Positions 35,845 to 45,062 are shown, counted from the first letter of the stretch. The stretch: DNA of 64,000 nucleotides from Butyricicoccus intestinisimiae (GCF_018918345.1 NZ_JAHLQI010000002.1:62001-126000); one strand, 5' to 3'. Notes: a model not told the origin generated them from the sequence alone. Made by a program: numbers and translations.

Positions 35845-36906
35845 ATGAAAACTTGGCTGAAAACAACATTGATTACCGGTGTTTTGTGCTGTGCGGTCGG
35901 CGCGGTGCTCACTGCCGCCGGTATGCTCACCGGCGGAAAGCAATATGTACAAGCTGCGGACATCAACACCCTGCGCGGCGATGCCCGCAAAACCGACAGC
36001 GATTCACTCGCTGTGCTGAACAAACAAAAAATATCCGGCGTACAGGCATTGGATCTTGCGCTGGATAATCTGGATTTGAAAATCGTACCGTCTGCTGATG
36101 ACTCTTGTTATCTGTCCTATCGCATTGCGGCGACCGGCGGCGAAGCGCCGCTGACGTACACGGTGCAGGACGGCACGCTGCATCTCAAGGAAAATGACGC
36201 CGTGCAGCCGCAGGTGCATATTGACGTGGATTTCCTGACGGATTTTCTCACGCTCGGCAGGCTTCCGGAAGATGATGATAACGCACAAACCGTGATTTTA
36301 TCCGTTCCGAAATCTCAGCTCAAGCAGTTAGACATCCGTTCTTCCTATGGTGATATCTCGATGCGCGGCATCTCGGCGGCGCGCGGCTCGATTCGCTGTG
36401 ACAACGGAGATATTTCGCTGAACAACTGCCAGCTGTCCCAGTTAACGCTCAACAATGATTACGGCGACATCTCGATGCGCGGCATCTCGGCAGCGCGCGG
36501 CTCGATTCGCTGTGAAAACGGAGATATTTCGCTGAAAAACTGCCGACTGTCCCAGTTAACGCTCAACAATGATTACGGTGACATTGATTTGGAGCGGTGC
36601 ACGCTGGACACCGCCGCCGTCCAGCTGTCCAACGGCGGTTTTGACGCACGGGAGACGGCATTTTCCGGTGAAAACAGCATCACAAGCAGCTACGGGGACG
36701 TTTCGGTTTCCGACACCTTGGCGAACCTGCAGGCGCTGACCATACAGGCGAGCACCGCATACGGAGAGATTTCCGTTCCGGACGGACTGCGGTCGCAAAT
36801 TCGGCAGACCACGGACGATGAGCTGACGGACTACTGCCACAGCGGCACGGGCGGCTCTCTGCGCGTGCAGGCGGACAACGGAGACATTGAACTTTCCGAT
36901 GACTGA
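35845..36906 (+). CDS. DUF4097-family beta-repeat surface/membrane protein
   Basis: A 353-residue protein with an N-terminal hydrophobic anchor or signal (ITGVLCCAVGAVLTAAGML). A beta-helix-like series of SYGD/NGD repeats (GDISMRGI, NGDISL, YGDIDLE) follows. Two adjacent 38-residue units are almost identical owing to a recent DNA duplication. LiaG-like proteins of this family accompany PadR and DUF1700 in envelope-stress operons. Confidence 0.88.
   Translation: MKTWLKTTLITGVLCCAVGAVLTAAGMLTGGKQYVQAADINTLRGDARKTDSDSLAVLNKQKISGVQALDLALDNLDLKIVPSADDSCYLSYRIAATGGEAPLTYTVQDGTLHLKENDAVQPQVHIDVDFLTDFLTLGRLPEDDDNAQTVILSVPKSQLKQLDIRSSYGDISMRGISAARGSIRCDNGDISLNNCQLSQLTLNNDYGDISMRGISAARGSIRCENGDISLKNCRLSQLTLNNDYGDIDLERCTLDTAAVQLSNGGFDARETAFSGENSITSSYGDVSVSDTLANLQALTIQASTAYGEISVPDGLRSQIRQTTDDELTDYCHSGTGGSLRVQADNGDIELSDD
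36346..36573 (+). repeat. 114-bp tandem duplication inside the DUF4097 gene
   Basis: Units 36346-36459 and 36460-36573 are in frame (38 codons) and differ at only a few bases. They add one extra pair of beta-repeat rungs to the protein. Confidence 0.93.
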
Positions 36907-36910
36907 ACCA

Positions 36911-36948
36911 AAAAATCCACCGATTCTATACAGAACCGGTGGATTTTC
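36911..36948. terminator. Intrinsic terminator between convergent DUF4097 and DUF4230 genes
   Basis: An 11-bp stem (AAAATCCACCG at 36912-36922 with its complement ending at 36947) is flanked by A and T tracts. It serves the plus-strand operon and possibly the minus-strand gene as well. Confidence 0.82.
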
Positions 36949-36949
36949 T

Positions 36950-37651
36950 TTACTTGTTGTCCGATTCCCATACAAACGTAATCTGATAGCCGTCCAGATT
37001 GGCAACCTTGTTCAGCATATGTTCGATGCGCAGCTCGGTGCTCTCCTTTGCTTTTTCCCAAAATTCCTTGTTCTTTTTCAGCTTTTTCTTTTGCTTCTCG
37101 GATAATTCCTTTTGAAATGCCGAGAAATCCTTCAAATTAGAGCTGGTAAACACAGAATTTTTCACATCGTAATACTGAAAGGCGTCATAATCCGGCGTAT
37201 CCGTCAGAATCTCCAACGGCGGAACGGTTACCTGAATGGTTTTTTTCACATCGTCCGTGGCAATCTCAATCTGATCCGCGTGAATGCCGACGCCCAAGCT
37301 GCCGCCGTATGTAAAGATTGCTCTATCCGTTGCGAACGGAATGTCAATATTGGTCTTGAACAGCTTCTTTCCCTTCTCATACGTTCCCGCATCCGTGTAG
37401 TAATATTCATACGCAATCAGTTTGTCCGTTCCCTTCATCGCACTCATCAAGGTCTGCGAATTTACGGTTATGGTGCCATCGTCCTGTACAACCACGCTGG
37501 AAGAAGTCTCCTCCTTCTCCTCCGCCTTGGTCAGCTGCCGGTTCCAATAGATATGTTGTCCCACGATAACAGCTGCTGCCAAAGCGATGACAACAACATA
37601 TCCCCAAAATTTTTTGCTCTTTTTCTTGTCTATCGTCGTCAGTTCGTTCAT
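36950..37651 (-). CDS. DUF4230-family membrane-anchored protein
   Basis: A 233-residue protein with one N-terminal transmembrane helix (about residues 16-32) and an extracytoplasmic domain matching DUF4230 (LIAYEYYYTDAGTYE, FTYGGSLGVGI, TIQVTVPPLEIL). Its C-terminal part is Lys/Glu-rich and probably helical. Function unknown. It stands alone between two terminators. Confidence 0.78.
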   Translation of the reverse strand: MNELTTIDKKKSKKFWGYVVVIALAAAVIVGQHIYWNRQLTKAEEKEETSSSVVVQDDGTITVNSQTLMSAMKGTDKLIAYEYYYTDAGTYEKGKKLFKTNIDIPFATDRAIFTYGGSLGVGIHADQIEIATDDVKKTIQVTVPPLEILTDTPDYDAFQYYDVKNSVFTSSNLKDFSAFQKELSEKQKKKLKKNKEFWEKAKESTELRIEHMLNKVANLDGYQITFVWESDNK

Positions 37652-37726
37652 TGTTCTCTCCCCTGTTCACCGATTGATATAGCTAGTATACCATCCACTA
37701 TATCCTTTTGCAACTCGTTGCCCGCA

Positions 37727-37762
37727 ACAAAAAGAGGCCACCGTGCGGTGACCTCTTTTTTC
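37727..37762. terminator. Intrinsic terminator of the pyr-car operon
   Basis: A hairpin (GAGGCCACCG at 37733-37742 paired with 37745-37754) has A5 and T6 flanks. It ends carB and can also stop transcription toward it. Confidence 0.87.
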
Positions 37763-37774
37763 TATGCAAGCATC

Positions 37775-40700
37775 TTACTTGAGATGCACAGTGTTGATGT
37801 CAACCAGCTCGCAGGACTGGATGCGGGTATCGCCTTCCAGGCAGCGCAGCAGTGCCGACGCCGTATCAATGGCGGTCAGGCACGGAATTGCGTGCTCAAC
37901 GGTGGAGCGGCGAATCTTAACCGAGCCAAGCTCTGGATGACGACCCTTGACAGAGGTTGCGATGACATAATCAATGTCACCGGACTCAATCAGATCAATC
38001 ATGTTCGGGGACGGCTCGTCTACATTGCGCACCGAGTTGGTCGCTACCATGTGGCGGTTGAGGACGTTTGCCGTGCCGCTGGTTGCGTACAGGTCAAAGC
38101 CCAGCTCCGCAAAGCGCTCGGCAATGTTGATGATTTCCTGCTTATCCGCATCACGGACAGAAATCAGAACCTTGCCCTTCTTCTTCATCTGGTAGCCTGC
38201 GCCCATCATGCCCTTGAGCAGTGCTTCACGGAACGAGGTGGATACGCCCAGAACCTCACCGGTGGACTTCATCTCCGGTCCAAGCTGGGTATCCAGATCA
38301 CGCAGCTTCTGGAACGAGAATACCGGAACCTTTACAGCGTAATGGTCGCCTTCCGGATACAGACCGGTACCCCAGCCCATGTCCTTCAGCTTTTCGCCGA
38401 ACATGCAGCGAGTAGCCAGATCTACCATCGGTACGCCGGTAATCTTGGAAATATACGGGATGGTACGAGAAGAACGCGGGTTTACCTCAATGACATATAC
38501 TTCGTCGTTGTACAGAACGAACTGGATGTTAACCAGACCGATAACTGCCAGTTCCTTTGCCAGCTTCTTGGTGTAGTCAATGATGGTTTGCTTGTGCTTG
38601 TCCTCAATCGTGATAGACGGATAAACCGAAATCGAGTCACCGGAATGGATGCCTGCGCGCTCCAGATGCTCCATGATGCCCGGAATCAGGATGTCCTCGC
38701 CGTCGCAAATGGCGTCAACTTCGATTTCTCGACCCATCAGGTACTTGTCGACCAGTACCGGATTTTCAATCTTGGTACGGGTGATGACGCGCATATACTC
38801 GCGGATGTCCGCTTCCTTATAGGCGATTTCCATGCCCTGACCGCCCAATACATAAGACGGACGAACCAGTACCGGATAGCCCAGACGATCCGCAACCTTA
38901 ACAGCTTCTTCCTCGGTAAATACCGTGTCGCCCTTTGCGCGCGGAATGCCGGTCTTGTTCAGGATGACGTCAAACTTTTCTCTGTCCTCGGCAGCGTCAA
39001 TGCTCCATGCCGGTGTGCCCAGAATCGGCACGCCTAGAGATTCTACGTGCTCTGCCAGATTGATGGCGGTCTGACCGCCGAACTGTACAATGGCAGCGTC
39101 CGGCTTCTCTGCGTTGACGATGCCGGTGATGTCCTCCGGTGTCAGCGGCTCGAAATACAGACGGTCTGCGGTGTCAAAGTCGGTGGATACGGTCTCCGGA
39201 TTGTTATTTACGATGATGGTCTCGCAGCCTAGCTCCTGCAGTGCCCATACGGAATGTACGGAGCAGTAGTCGAACTCGATGCCCTGACCGATACGAATCG
39301 GACCGGAGCCCAGAACCATAATCTTCTTCTTGCCGGAGGCCGGCTTGACCTCGGTTTCCTCGTCATAGGTGGAGTAGTAGTACGGGGTCTCTGCCTCGAA
39401 CTCTGCCGCACAGGTATCTACCGTCTTGTATACCGGCAGACGAGACAGCTCACCGACCGGCTTGCCGTGCAGGCGCTCGATGACCTTATCCGTGAAGCCG
39501 AACTTCTTTGCTGCCAGATACAGCTCCGGTGTCAGCTCCTCGGCGTTCTCCAGTGCGTGCTCCATGTCGATGATGCGCATAAAGCCGTTGAGGAACCACT
39601 CGTCAATCTTGGTGATGTCGTGAACCTCGTCCACGGTTAGGATGCCGCGGCGGAACGCCTCACAGATGGAGAAGATGCGCTCGAAATCGCAGGTCTTTAC
39701 CTTTTCGATAATTTCTGCGTCGCTCAGCTTGGCAATCAGCGGCATATACAGCGAATCTACCTTCATTTCGATGGAGCGGACAGCCTTCATCATGCCGCCC
39801 TCGAAGCTGTTGGAAATCGCCATAACCTCGCCGGTCGCCTTCATCTGGGTGCCCAGCGTCTTATCTGCGTATACGAATTTATCAAACGGCCAGCGCGGGA
39901 ACTTGACAACGCAGTAGTCCAGCGTCGGCTCGAAGCAAGCTGCGGTCTTGCCGGTAACGGCGTTGGTCAGCTCGTCCAGACCGTAGCCTACCGCAATCTT
40001 TGCCGCAATCTTTGCAATCGGATAGCCGGTTGCCTTGGATGCCAGTGCGGAGGAACGCGATACACGCGGGTTTACCTCGATAACGGCATACTCAAAGGAA
40101 TCCGGATGCAAAGCGAACTGTACGTTACAGCCGCCCTCAATGCCCAGCTCGGTGATGATCTTGAGCGCAGAAGTACGCAGCATCTGATACTCGTGGTCAC
40201 ACAGCGTCTGGCTCGGTGCAACAACGACGGAGTCGCCGGTGTGTACGCCGACCGGATCAATATTTTCCATGTTACAAACCGTGATGACATTGCCCTTGCC
40301 GTCACGCATTACTTCGTACTCGACTTCCTTCCAGCCTGCAATGCACTTCTCGACCAGAATTTCATCTACACGAGAGTACATGATACCGGACGCTGCGATT
40401 TCACGCAGTTCGTCCCAAGTATACGCGATGCCGCCGCCGGTGCCGCCGAGGGTGTATGCCGGACGAATGATAACCGGCAGACCGATTTCTTCGGTAAATG
40501 CAACGGCGTCCTCTACGGTGTGTACCACCTTGGAGGCGATAATCGGCTCATGGATTTTCTCCATGGTGTCCTTAAACATCTGACGGTCTTCCGCCTTATC
40601 AATGGTGGTCGGGTTTGCGCCGAGCAGCTTGACGCCGTACTCGTCGAGGAATCCGCTTGCCACCAGATCCATGGCGATGTTCAGACCGGTCTGACCGCCC

Positions 40701-40969
40701 AGTGTCGGCAGAATGGAGTCCGGACGCTCTTTCTTGATGATTTCTTCTACACACGGAATGGTCATCGGCTCGATGTAAACCTTATCCGCCATGGCCTTGT
40801 CGGTCATAATCGTAGCCGGATTGGAGTTTACCAGAATAACCTCCAAACCTTCTTCGCGCAGCGCACGGCATGCCTGCGTGCCTGCGTAGTCGAACTCAGC
40901 TGCCTGACCGATGACGATCGGGCCGGAGCCCAGTACCATTACCTTATGAATATCTTTGCGCAGCGGCAT
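37775..40969 (-). CDS. carB: Carbamoyl-phosphate synthase large subunit
   Basis: A 1064-residue enzyme with duplicated ATP-grasp halves (carboxyphosphate and carbamate domains) and a C-terminal MGS-like allosteric domain (LISVRDADKQEI, LYATSGTANVL). Repeated VLGSGPIVIGQ/VLGSGPIRIGQ motifs mark the two halves. It makes carbamoyl phosphate for pyrimidine and arginine synthesis, with ammonia from CarA. Its start overlaps the carA stop as TAATG. Confidence 0.97.
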   Translation of the reverse strand: MPLRKDIHKVMVLGSGPIVIGQAAEFDYAGTQACRALREEGLEVILVNSNPATIMTDKAMADKVYIEPMTIPCVEEIIKKERPDSILPTLGGQTGLNIAMDLVASGFLDEYGVKLLGANPTTIDKAEDRQMFKDTMEKIHEPIIASKVVHTVEDAVAFTEEIGLPVIIRPAYTLGGTGGGIAYTWDELREIAASGIMYSRVDEILVEKCIAGWKEVEYEVMRDGKGNVITVCNMENIDPVGVHTGDSVVVAPSQTLCDHEYQMLRTSALKIITELGIEGGCNVQFALHPDSFEYAVIEVNPRVSRSSALASKATGYPIAKIAAKIAVGYGLDELTNAVTGKTAACFEPTLDYCVVKFPRWPFDKFVYADKTLGTQMKATGEVMAISNSFEGGMMKAVRSIEMKVDSLYMPLIAKLSDAEIIEKVKTCDFERIFSICEAFRRGILTVDEVHDITKIDEWFLNGFMRIIDMEHALENAEELTPELYLAAKKFGFTDKVIERLHGKPVGELSRLPVYKTVDTCAAEFEAETPYYYSTYDEETEVKPASGKKKIMVLGSGPIRIGQGIEFDYCSVHSVWALQELGCETIIVNNNPETVSTDFDTADRLYFEPLTPEDITGIVNAEKPDAAIVQFGGQTAINLAEHVESLGVPILGTPAWSIDAAEDREKFDVILNKTGIPRAKGDTVFTEEEAVKVADRLGYPVLVRPSYVLGGQGMEIAYKEADIREYMRVITRTKIENPVLVDKYLMGREIEVDAICDGEDILIPGIMEHLERAGIHSGDSISVYPSITIEDKHKQTIIDYTKKLAKELAVIGLVNIQFVLYNDEVYVIEVNPRSSRTIPYISKITGVPMVDLATRCMFGEKLKDMGWGTGLYPEGDHYAVKVPVFSFQKLRDLDTQLGPEMKSTGEVLGVSTSFREALLKGMMGAGYQMKKKGKVLISVRDADKQEIINIAERFAELGFDLYATSGTANVLNRHMVATNSVRNVDEPSPNMIDLIESGDIDYVIATSVKGRHPELGSVKIRRSTVEHAIPCLTAIDTASALLRCLEGDTRIQSCELVDINTVHLK

Positions 40970-42069
40970 TACTGAGCGCCTCCTTTCTTCTCATCCATGA
41001 GTGCGATAAACTGATCGAACAGATATGCCGTGTCCTCCGGACCCGGCTTGACCTCCGGATGATACTGAACGGTGAAGATCGGCGCATGTAGATGCTCGAT
41101 GCCTTCACAGGTATTGTCGTTGATGTTGATGTGGCTGACGCGGGCAATGTCCGGATTGACGGTCTCGCCCAGCACAGCGTAGCCATGGTTCTGGCTGGTG
41201 ATATAGGTGCGGTCGTGTGCCAGATCCTTGACCGGATGGTTGACACCGCGGTGGCCAAAGGTCATCTTCTTGGTCTGTGCACCGATGGACAGTGCCAGCA
41301 GCTGATGTCCCAGACAGATGCCAAAGATCGGCATACCGGACTTGATGAGCACCTTCAGGTTCTCGATGATTTCGGTGTTTTCCTGCGGGTCGCCAGGGCC
41401 GTTGGACAGCATGATGCCGTCATAGCCGCCGTTCAGGATGTCCTCCGGCTTGGTGTATGCCGGCAGAACCGTCACTTCACAGCCGCGCGCACACAGCTCG
41501 CGGCGAATGTTGCGCTTGACGCCGAAATCCAGCAGAGCCACGCGATGCTTCTGGGTCTCTGCGGTGGTCGGGTAAACCTTCGGCTCGGAAATGGTAACCG
41601 TCTTGACCGCATTGGTCACCTTATATGCCTTCATCTCGGCAATCTGCTGCTTGGTCGGCTCGTAGCCCTCAGAGTACAGAATGCCGTTCATGACGCCGCT
41701 GTTTCTCAGGATGCGGGTCAGGCGGCGGGTGTCAATGCCTGCCAGACCGACGATGCCCTCACTCTTGAGGTACTCGTCCAGCGAGCGGTCACAGCGCCAG
41801 TTGGACGGATATGCACATGCTTCGCGCATGATAAAGCCGGAAACCCAGCACTTGCGCGACTCAAAGTCCTCTGCGTTGAGACCATAGTTGCCGATGAGCG
41901 GATAGGTCATGCAGACAGACTGTCCGTAATAGGACGGGTCGGTCAGGACTTCCTGATAGCCCGCCATGCCGGTATTGAATACGATTTCCGCAATAGATGC
42001 GCCCTCTGCACCGACGCTGACGCCTTCAAACAGCGTGCCGTCAGCCAGCAGGAGATAGGCCTTCTTCAA
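40969..42069 (-). CDS. carA: Carbamoyl-phosphate synthase small (glutaminase) subunit
   Basis: A 366-residue protein with an N-terminal CarA domain (GTLFEGVSVGAEG, FNTGMAGYQEVLTDPSY) and a class I amidotransferase domain with nucleophile FGICLGHQLLA and a C-terminal HPE triad (QYHPEVKPGP). It is the third gene of the pyr operon. Confidence 0.97.
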   Translation of the reverse strand: MKKAYLLLADGTLFEGVSVGAEGASIAEIVFNTGMAGYQEVLTDPSYYGQSVCMTYPLIGNYGLNAEDFESRKCWVSGFIMREACAYPSNWRCDRSLDEYLKSEGIVGLAGIDTRRLTRILRNSGVMNGILYSEGYEPTKQQIAEMKAYKVTNAVKTVTISEPKVYPTTAETQKHRVALLDFGVKRNIRRELCARGCEVTVLPAYTKPEDILNGGYDGIMLSNGPGDPQENTEIIENLKVLIKSGMPIFGICLGHQLLALSIGAQTKKMTFGHRGVNHPVKDLAHDRTYITSQNHGYAVLGETVNPDIARVSHININDNTCEGIEHLHAPIFTVQYHPEVKPGPEDTAYLFDQFIALMDEKKGGAQ

Positions 42070-42134
42070 GTTCCAAACACTCCTCTTCTATTCAAACGAT
42101 GTTGTTTTTACTATCTATATCAAAAAATTTTGAC

Positions 42135-43043
42135 TTACTTGATTGCACTTACGATGTCATCACGCATACGGATGGCTTCCTTGCGTGCTGCTTCCTGATA
42201 GTCCAGATCGCACTTCTTCCAAGCGCACATGATGCCGCGGGAAGAATTGACAATTGCGCCCAGACCGTCGTCATTGAATGCATTGGCGATGTCCTTGGCG
42301 GTTGCGCCCTGTGCGCCGTAGCCCGGTACCAGGAAATAGCTGTGCGGGATAATCTGACGGATGATCTTCTGCTCTTCCGGATAGGTTGCGCCGACAACGG
42401 CACCGACCTGCGAATAGCCGCATTCTGTCATCAGACCTTCGCCCCACTCAGCAACCTTCTCTGCCATGCGAACGTACAGCGGCTGGTCACCCATCAGCTT
42501 GTTCTGGAACTCACCAGAGGACTTGTTCGAGGTCTTAACCAGCACATAGATGCCGCGGTCACGTGCTTCGCACTCATTGAGGAACGGGGTGATGCCGTCG
42601 GTGCCCAGATAGGCGTTTACGGTGCAGGAATCGCAGTTATACACCGGCAGGCTCTCGCCGCACACGTCGCTCTCTCCCAGATAAGCCTGTGCGTAGGCGG
42701 TAGCGGTTGCGCCGATGTCGTTGCGCTTGATGTCCGCAATGACATACATGCCCTTTTCGTGCGCATACGCGATGGTATCGCGCAGAACAACCGCGCCATC
42801 CGGACCCAGCAGCTCATAGTATGCGGCCTGCGGCTTGATTGCCGGCACAATGTCGTGCAGGGCGTCAATCAGACCCTTGTTGAACTCCATCATGCTGGCG
42901 GCAGCAGCCTTGAGCGTCTTGCCGTACTGTGCGGTGTACTTCTCGGTGATATACGCCGGAATGTACTCCAGACGCGCATCCAGACCGGCAACGGTCGGAT
43001 TGTTTTTCTCACGGATCTTGCGAACCAGTGTATTTACAGACAT
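42135..43043 (-). CDS. pyrF: Orotidine 5'-phosphate decarboxylase (long form)
   Basis: The final UMP-forming step. The catalytic DxKxxD motif is ADIKRNDIGATA, and the N-terminal VAGLDARLEYIP is typical of the longer type 2 PyrF (302 residues). It lies between pyrR and carA. Confidence 0.94.
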   Translation of the reverse strand: MSVNTLVRKIREKNNPTVAGLDARLEYIPAYITEKYTAQYGKTLKAAAASMMEFNKGLIDALHDIVPAIKPQAAYYELLGPDGAVVLRDTIAYAHEKGMYVIADIKRNDIGATATAYAQAYLGESDVCGESLPVYNCDSCTVNAYLGTDGITPFLNECEARDRGIYVLVKTSNKSSGEFQNKLMGDQPLYVRMAEKVAEWGEGLMTECGYSQVGAVVGATYPEEQKIIRQIIPHSYFLVPGYGAQGATAKDIANAFNDDGLGAIVNSSRGIMCAWKKCDLDYQEAARKEAIRMRDDIVSAIK

Positions 43044-43073
43044 GACTCTTTTTCCTCCTGTGTTCGTATCTAA

Positions 43074-43619
43074 TCATTCAACGGATTGTGCGCCGGTCAC
43101 AATGACCACGCTGTCTTTTCCGTCATATTCCTTTACATACACCCGTACCAGCTCGGTGCGGGAGGTCGGCAGGTTTTTGCCGACAAAATCCGGACGAATC
43201 GGCAGCTCCCGATGTCCGCGGTCGATGAGCGCCGCCAGCTGAATGCGCTGGGCGCGCCCCATGTGCAGCACCACCTCCATTGCCGCGCGAACCGTGCGTC
43301 CGGTGGACAGCACGTCATCGACAATGAGCACGGTTTTTTGGGAAATATCGTCGATTTGCGGCAGCTGACAAGCAATCGGATCCTCGGGGTGGTCGTCCCG
43401 AAAGCCGGTGATGTCCAGCGAGACCACCTGCGGCCGCGTTCCCTCCACCTCTGCAATTTTATCTGCCATGCGCTCCGCCAGATACACGCCGCGCGTGCGG
43501 ATGCCGGCGAGCACCAGATCGGTGGCGCCGTGATTGCGCTCAATCACCTCATAGGAAATGCGGTTGATCGCGCGCCGCATGGCGCCCTCATCCATAATTT
43601 CGGCTTTTTTCTGCTCCAT
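43074..43619 (-). CDS. pyrR: Bifunctional pyr operon RNA-binding regulator/uracil phosphoribosyltransferase PyrR
   Basis: A 181-residue protein with the PRPP motif VLIVDDVLSTGRT and the PyrR signature LAGIRTRGVYLAERMA. It binds the pyr leader when UMP is high and promotes termination. The ATG at 43619 is preferred to an upstream in-frame start inside the attenuator. It is the first gene of pyrR-pyrF-carA-carB. Confidence 0.95.
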   Translation of the reverse strand: MEQKKAEIMDEGAMRRAINRISYEVIERNHGATDLVLAGIRTRGVYLAERMADKIAEVEGTRPQVVSLDITGFRDDHPEDPIACQLPQIDDISQKTVLIVDDVLSTGRTVRAAMEVVLHMGRAQRIQLAALIDRGHRELPIRPDFVGKNLPTSRTELVRVYVKEYDGKDSVVIVTGAQSVE

Positions 43620-43645
43620 CGCTGCCCTTCCTTCTGTCGAACAAC

Positions 43646-43766
43646 AAAAAACGGCTTCTCGCACCTGTGGCGGGAAACCGAAAATTTACAGAGCGAGTGC
43701 GGGTATAGTTACCGTGTGCTCTCAATCAACTTTATCCGAACGCCTTGCTGCACTCACGGGAGCAGC
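43646..43766 (-). promoter_or_regulatory. pyr leader attenuator with PyrR-binding hairpin
   Basis: The PyrR-binding hairpin at 43747-43766 has a GCTGC/GCAGC stem. Its loop (43753-43761 on the minus strand) reads UCCCGUGAG, an exact fit to the core UCCNGNGAG of the established PyrR loop consensus. Downstream, an 11-position stem (43652-43662 with 43670-43680, one mismatch) followed by six Ts is the terminator. The segment between them can form the antiterminator. Confidence 0.85.
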
Positions 43767-43792
43767 TTAAAGGTGCAAAATATCTGGTATTT

Positions 43793-43821
43793 ATTATATA
43801 CCTTCTTTAAATTTTTGTAAA
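43793..43821 (-). promoter_or_regulatory. Sigma-A promoter of the pyr operon
   Basis: On the minus strand, TTTACA and a perfect TATAAT are separated by 17 bases. This gives a leader of about 165 bases that contains the attenuator. Confidence 0.82.
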
Positions 43822-43997
43822 CCGGATTCTTCACCAAACTTCCCGTCGGAATGCACAGGATGGTACTTTTTTTCTATAAAATTTTGTTCATGTGTCAAAA
43901 CTTGTTCAAAAACAAGTTTTTCCAGCGGTTTCCCGCATATTTCCGCGGATTTTCGGGCAAACTTCCGACAAATCGCGAGGAAAGGTGGTCGTATCAA

Positions 43998-44192
43998 ATG
44001 AACGCTGAACTGTTTGCCATGGGTGTCGTTGCAGGACTTGCCGGCGCGGCCGCGGCGGCTGTCGCCGTCAGCTGCTGCCCTGCCAAGGCGGATTGGGGGC
44101 GCTCGGTGTCCCGCACCGCGCACCACACAGCCGGCATGGTCAGCCGCGCCGCGCACGAGGCGGCGAACACCGTAGACCGCATGGTCGACTGA
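43998..44192 (+). CDS. Small membrane-anchored protein of unknown function
   Basis: A 64-residue product. The N-terminus is one hydrophobic helix (about residues 5-25, Ala/Gly/Val-rich). The C-terminal half is polar with regular His/Arg/Asp residues (GMVSRAAHEAANTVDRMVD), probably amphipathic. A GGAAAGGTGG ribosome site lies about 10 bases upstream. It resembles the general layout of YtxH-type proteins, but no family is assigned. Confidence 0.6.
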   Translation: MNAELFAMGVVAGLAGAAAAAVAVSCCPAKADWGRSVSRTAHHTAGMVSRAAHEAANTVDRMVD

Positions 44193-44202
44193 CGCACACA
44201 CG

Positions 44203-44235
44203 CAAAGAGGCGGCAAACCATTGCCGCCTCTGTTT
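44203..44235. terminator. Bidirectional intrinsic terminator
   Basis: The stem GAGGCGGCAA/TTGCCGCCTC (44207-44216 with 44221-44230) separates the small membrane gene from the convergent tetR gene. Confidence 0.84.
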
Positions 44236-44806
44236 ATGCACCTTTGAGAATGCGCTGAAACATCTCGTCCAGCTCATCGACGATAATATCCACTGCCATT
44301 TCATTGCTGTTTTCCAGCCAGAGATTGACGCAGCCCATGACGCCGCTCGACATAAAGCGGCTGTGATACTTTCTGCTGCGCTCGCTCTCGTTGACCTCCA
44401 GCTCGCTGCGCGCGTTGTCGATGTTTTCCTCCACGACAGCCATGACCTTGTTTTGCAGTCCGCTGTTGGAGCTGCTGCGGAAAAACGTGCGGAACAAAAA
44501 CTTCTGGCTCAGCACGTAGTCAAACACCTTTTTGAGCATCGGGCGCAGCGAAAACTCCGCCTGCTCCGGCTGAAATTCCGCGATTGCCTCCTTGAGCTCC
44601 TCAACCAGCTCGTCTTCAATCTGGTTGCGCAGGTCATAGGTATCGGTGTAGTGGAAATAGAACGTGCCGCGGTTGAGGTCTGCACGGTCTGTGATTTCCT
44701 TTACCGTGATGTCCTTAAACTCTTTCTCGTTCATGATTTCCGCCAGCGCCTGACGCAGCAGCCGTTTGGTTCTGCGGATTCTGCGGTCTTCCTTCTGTGC
44801 TGCCAT
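44234..44806 (-). CDS. TetR/AcrR-family transcriptional regulator
   Basis: A 190-residue protein with an N-terminal TetR helix-turn-helix (TKRLLRQALAEIMNEKEF, ITVKEITDRADLNRGTFYFHY). Its C-terminal domain resembles the TetR_C_8/DhaS-like group. The target is not evident, because the neighbouring genes are convergent or a tRNA. Confidence 0.9.
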   Translation of the reverse strand: MAAQKEDRRIRRTKRLLRQALAEIMNEKEFKDITVKEITDRADLNRGTFYFHYTDTYDLRNQIEDELVEELKEAIAEFQPEQAEFSLRPMLKKVFDYVLSQKFLFRTFFRSSSNSGLQNKVMAVVEENIDNARSELEVNESERSRKYHSRFMSSGVMGCVNLWLENSNEMAVDIIVDELDEMFQRILKGA

Positions 44807-44857
44807 TTTTCCGTCCTCCCATAGCGTTTGGTTTCTTTGCAGATACTATATAAATGT

Positions 44858-44886
44858 ATTATACTATACAGCATGTCCTAAATCAA
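44858..44886 (-). promoter_or_regulatory. Sigma-A promoter of the tetR-family gene
   Basis: On the minus strand, TTGATT and TATAAT lie 17 bases apart, divergent from the tRNA-Gly promoter 14 bases away. Confidence 0.72.
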
Positions 44887-44899
44887 CACCAATTTTCGC

Positions 44900-44928
44900 T
44901 TGCATTCGCGGGCGCGCTGTGCTATCAT
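44900..44928 (+). promoter_or_regulatory. Promoter of tRNA-Gly
   Basis: TTGCAT and TATCAT lie 17 bases apart and end 10 bases before the mature tRNA 5' end, with a GC-rich spacer. Confidence 0.7.
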
Positions 44929-44938
44929 AAGATAGCAC

Positions 44939-45012
44939 GCAGGTATAGTTCACCGGTAGAACGGCAGCTTCCCAAGCTGCATAAGCGGGTTCGACTCCCG
45001 TTACCTGCTCCA
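44939..45012 (+). tRNA. tRNA-Gly (anticodon CCC)
   Basis: A 74-base cloverleaf. The acceptor stem GCAGGTA pairs fully with TACCTGC. The anticodon stem GCAGC/GCTGC encloses TTCCCAA, so the anticodon is CCC. The T-arm is GCGGGTTCGACTCCCGT and CCA is encoded. It reads GGG codons. Confidence 0.95.
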
Positions 45013-45015
45013 TAC

Positions 45016-45062
45016 AAAAAAGCCTTGAAAGTCACGAAAAACGTGCTTTCAAGGCTTTTTAT
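45016..45062 (+). terminator. Intrinsic terminator after tRNA-Gly
   Basis: An 11-bp stem (AGCCTTGAAAG at 45021-45031 with 45044-45054) encloses a small inner CACG/CGTG hairpin, and T5 follows. Confidence 0.85.

Noticed and set aside
37112-39037. Very long plus-strand open frame opposite carB and the DUF4230 gene
   Set aside because: It mirrors the strongly biased codons of carB on the other strand, has no ribosome site and gives a low-complexity His/Arg/Gln/Leu-rich product.
43890-43925. Terminator hairpin upstream of the 64-residue membrane gene
   Set aside because: The AACTTGTT/AACAAGTT stem is A/T-rich with no gene in front of it to terminate, so it is left unassigned.
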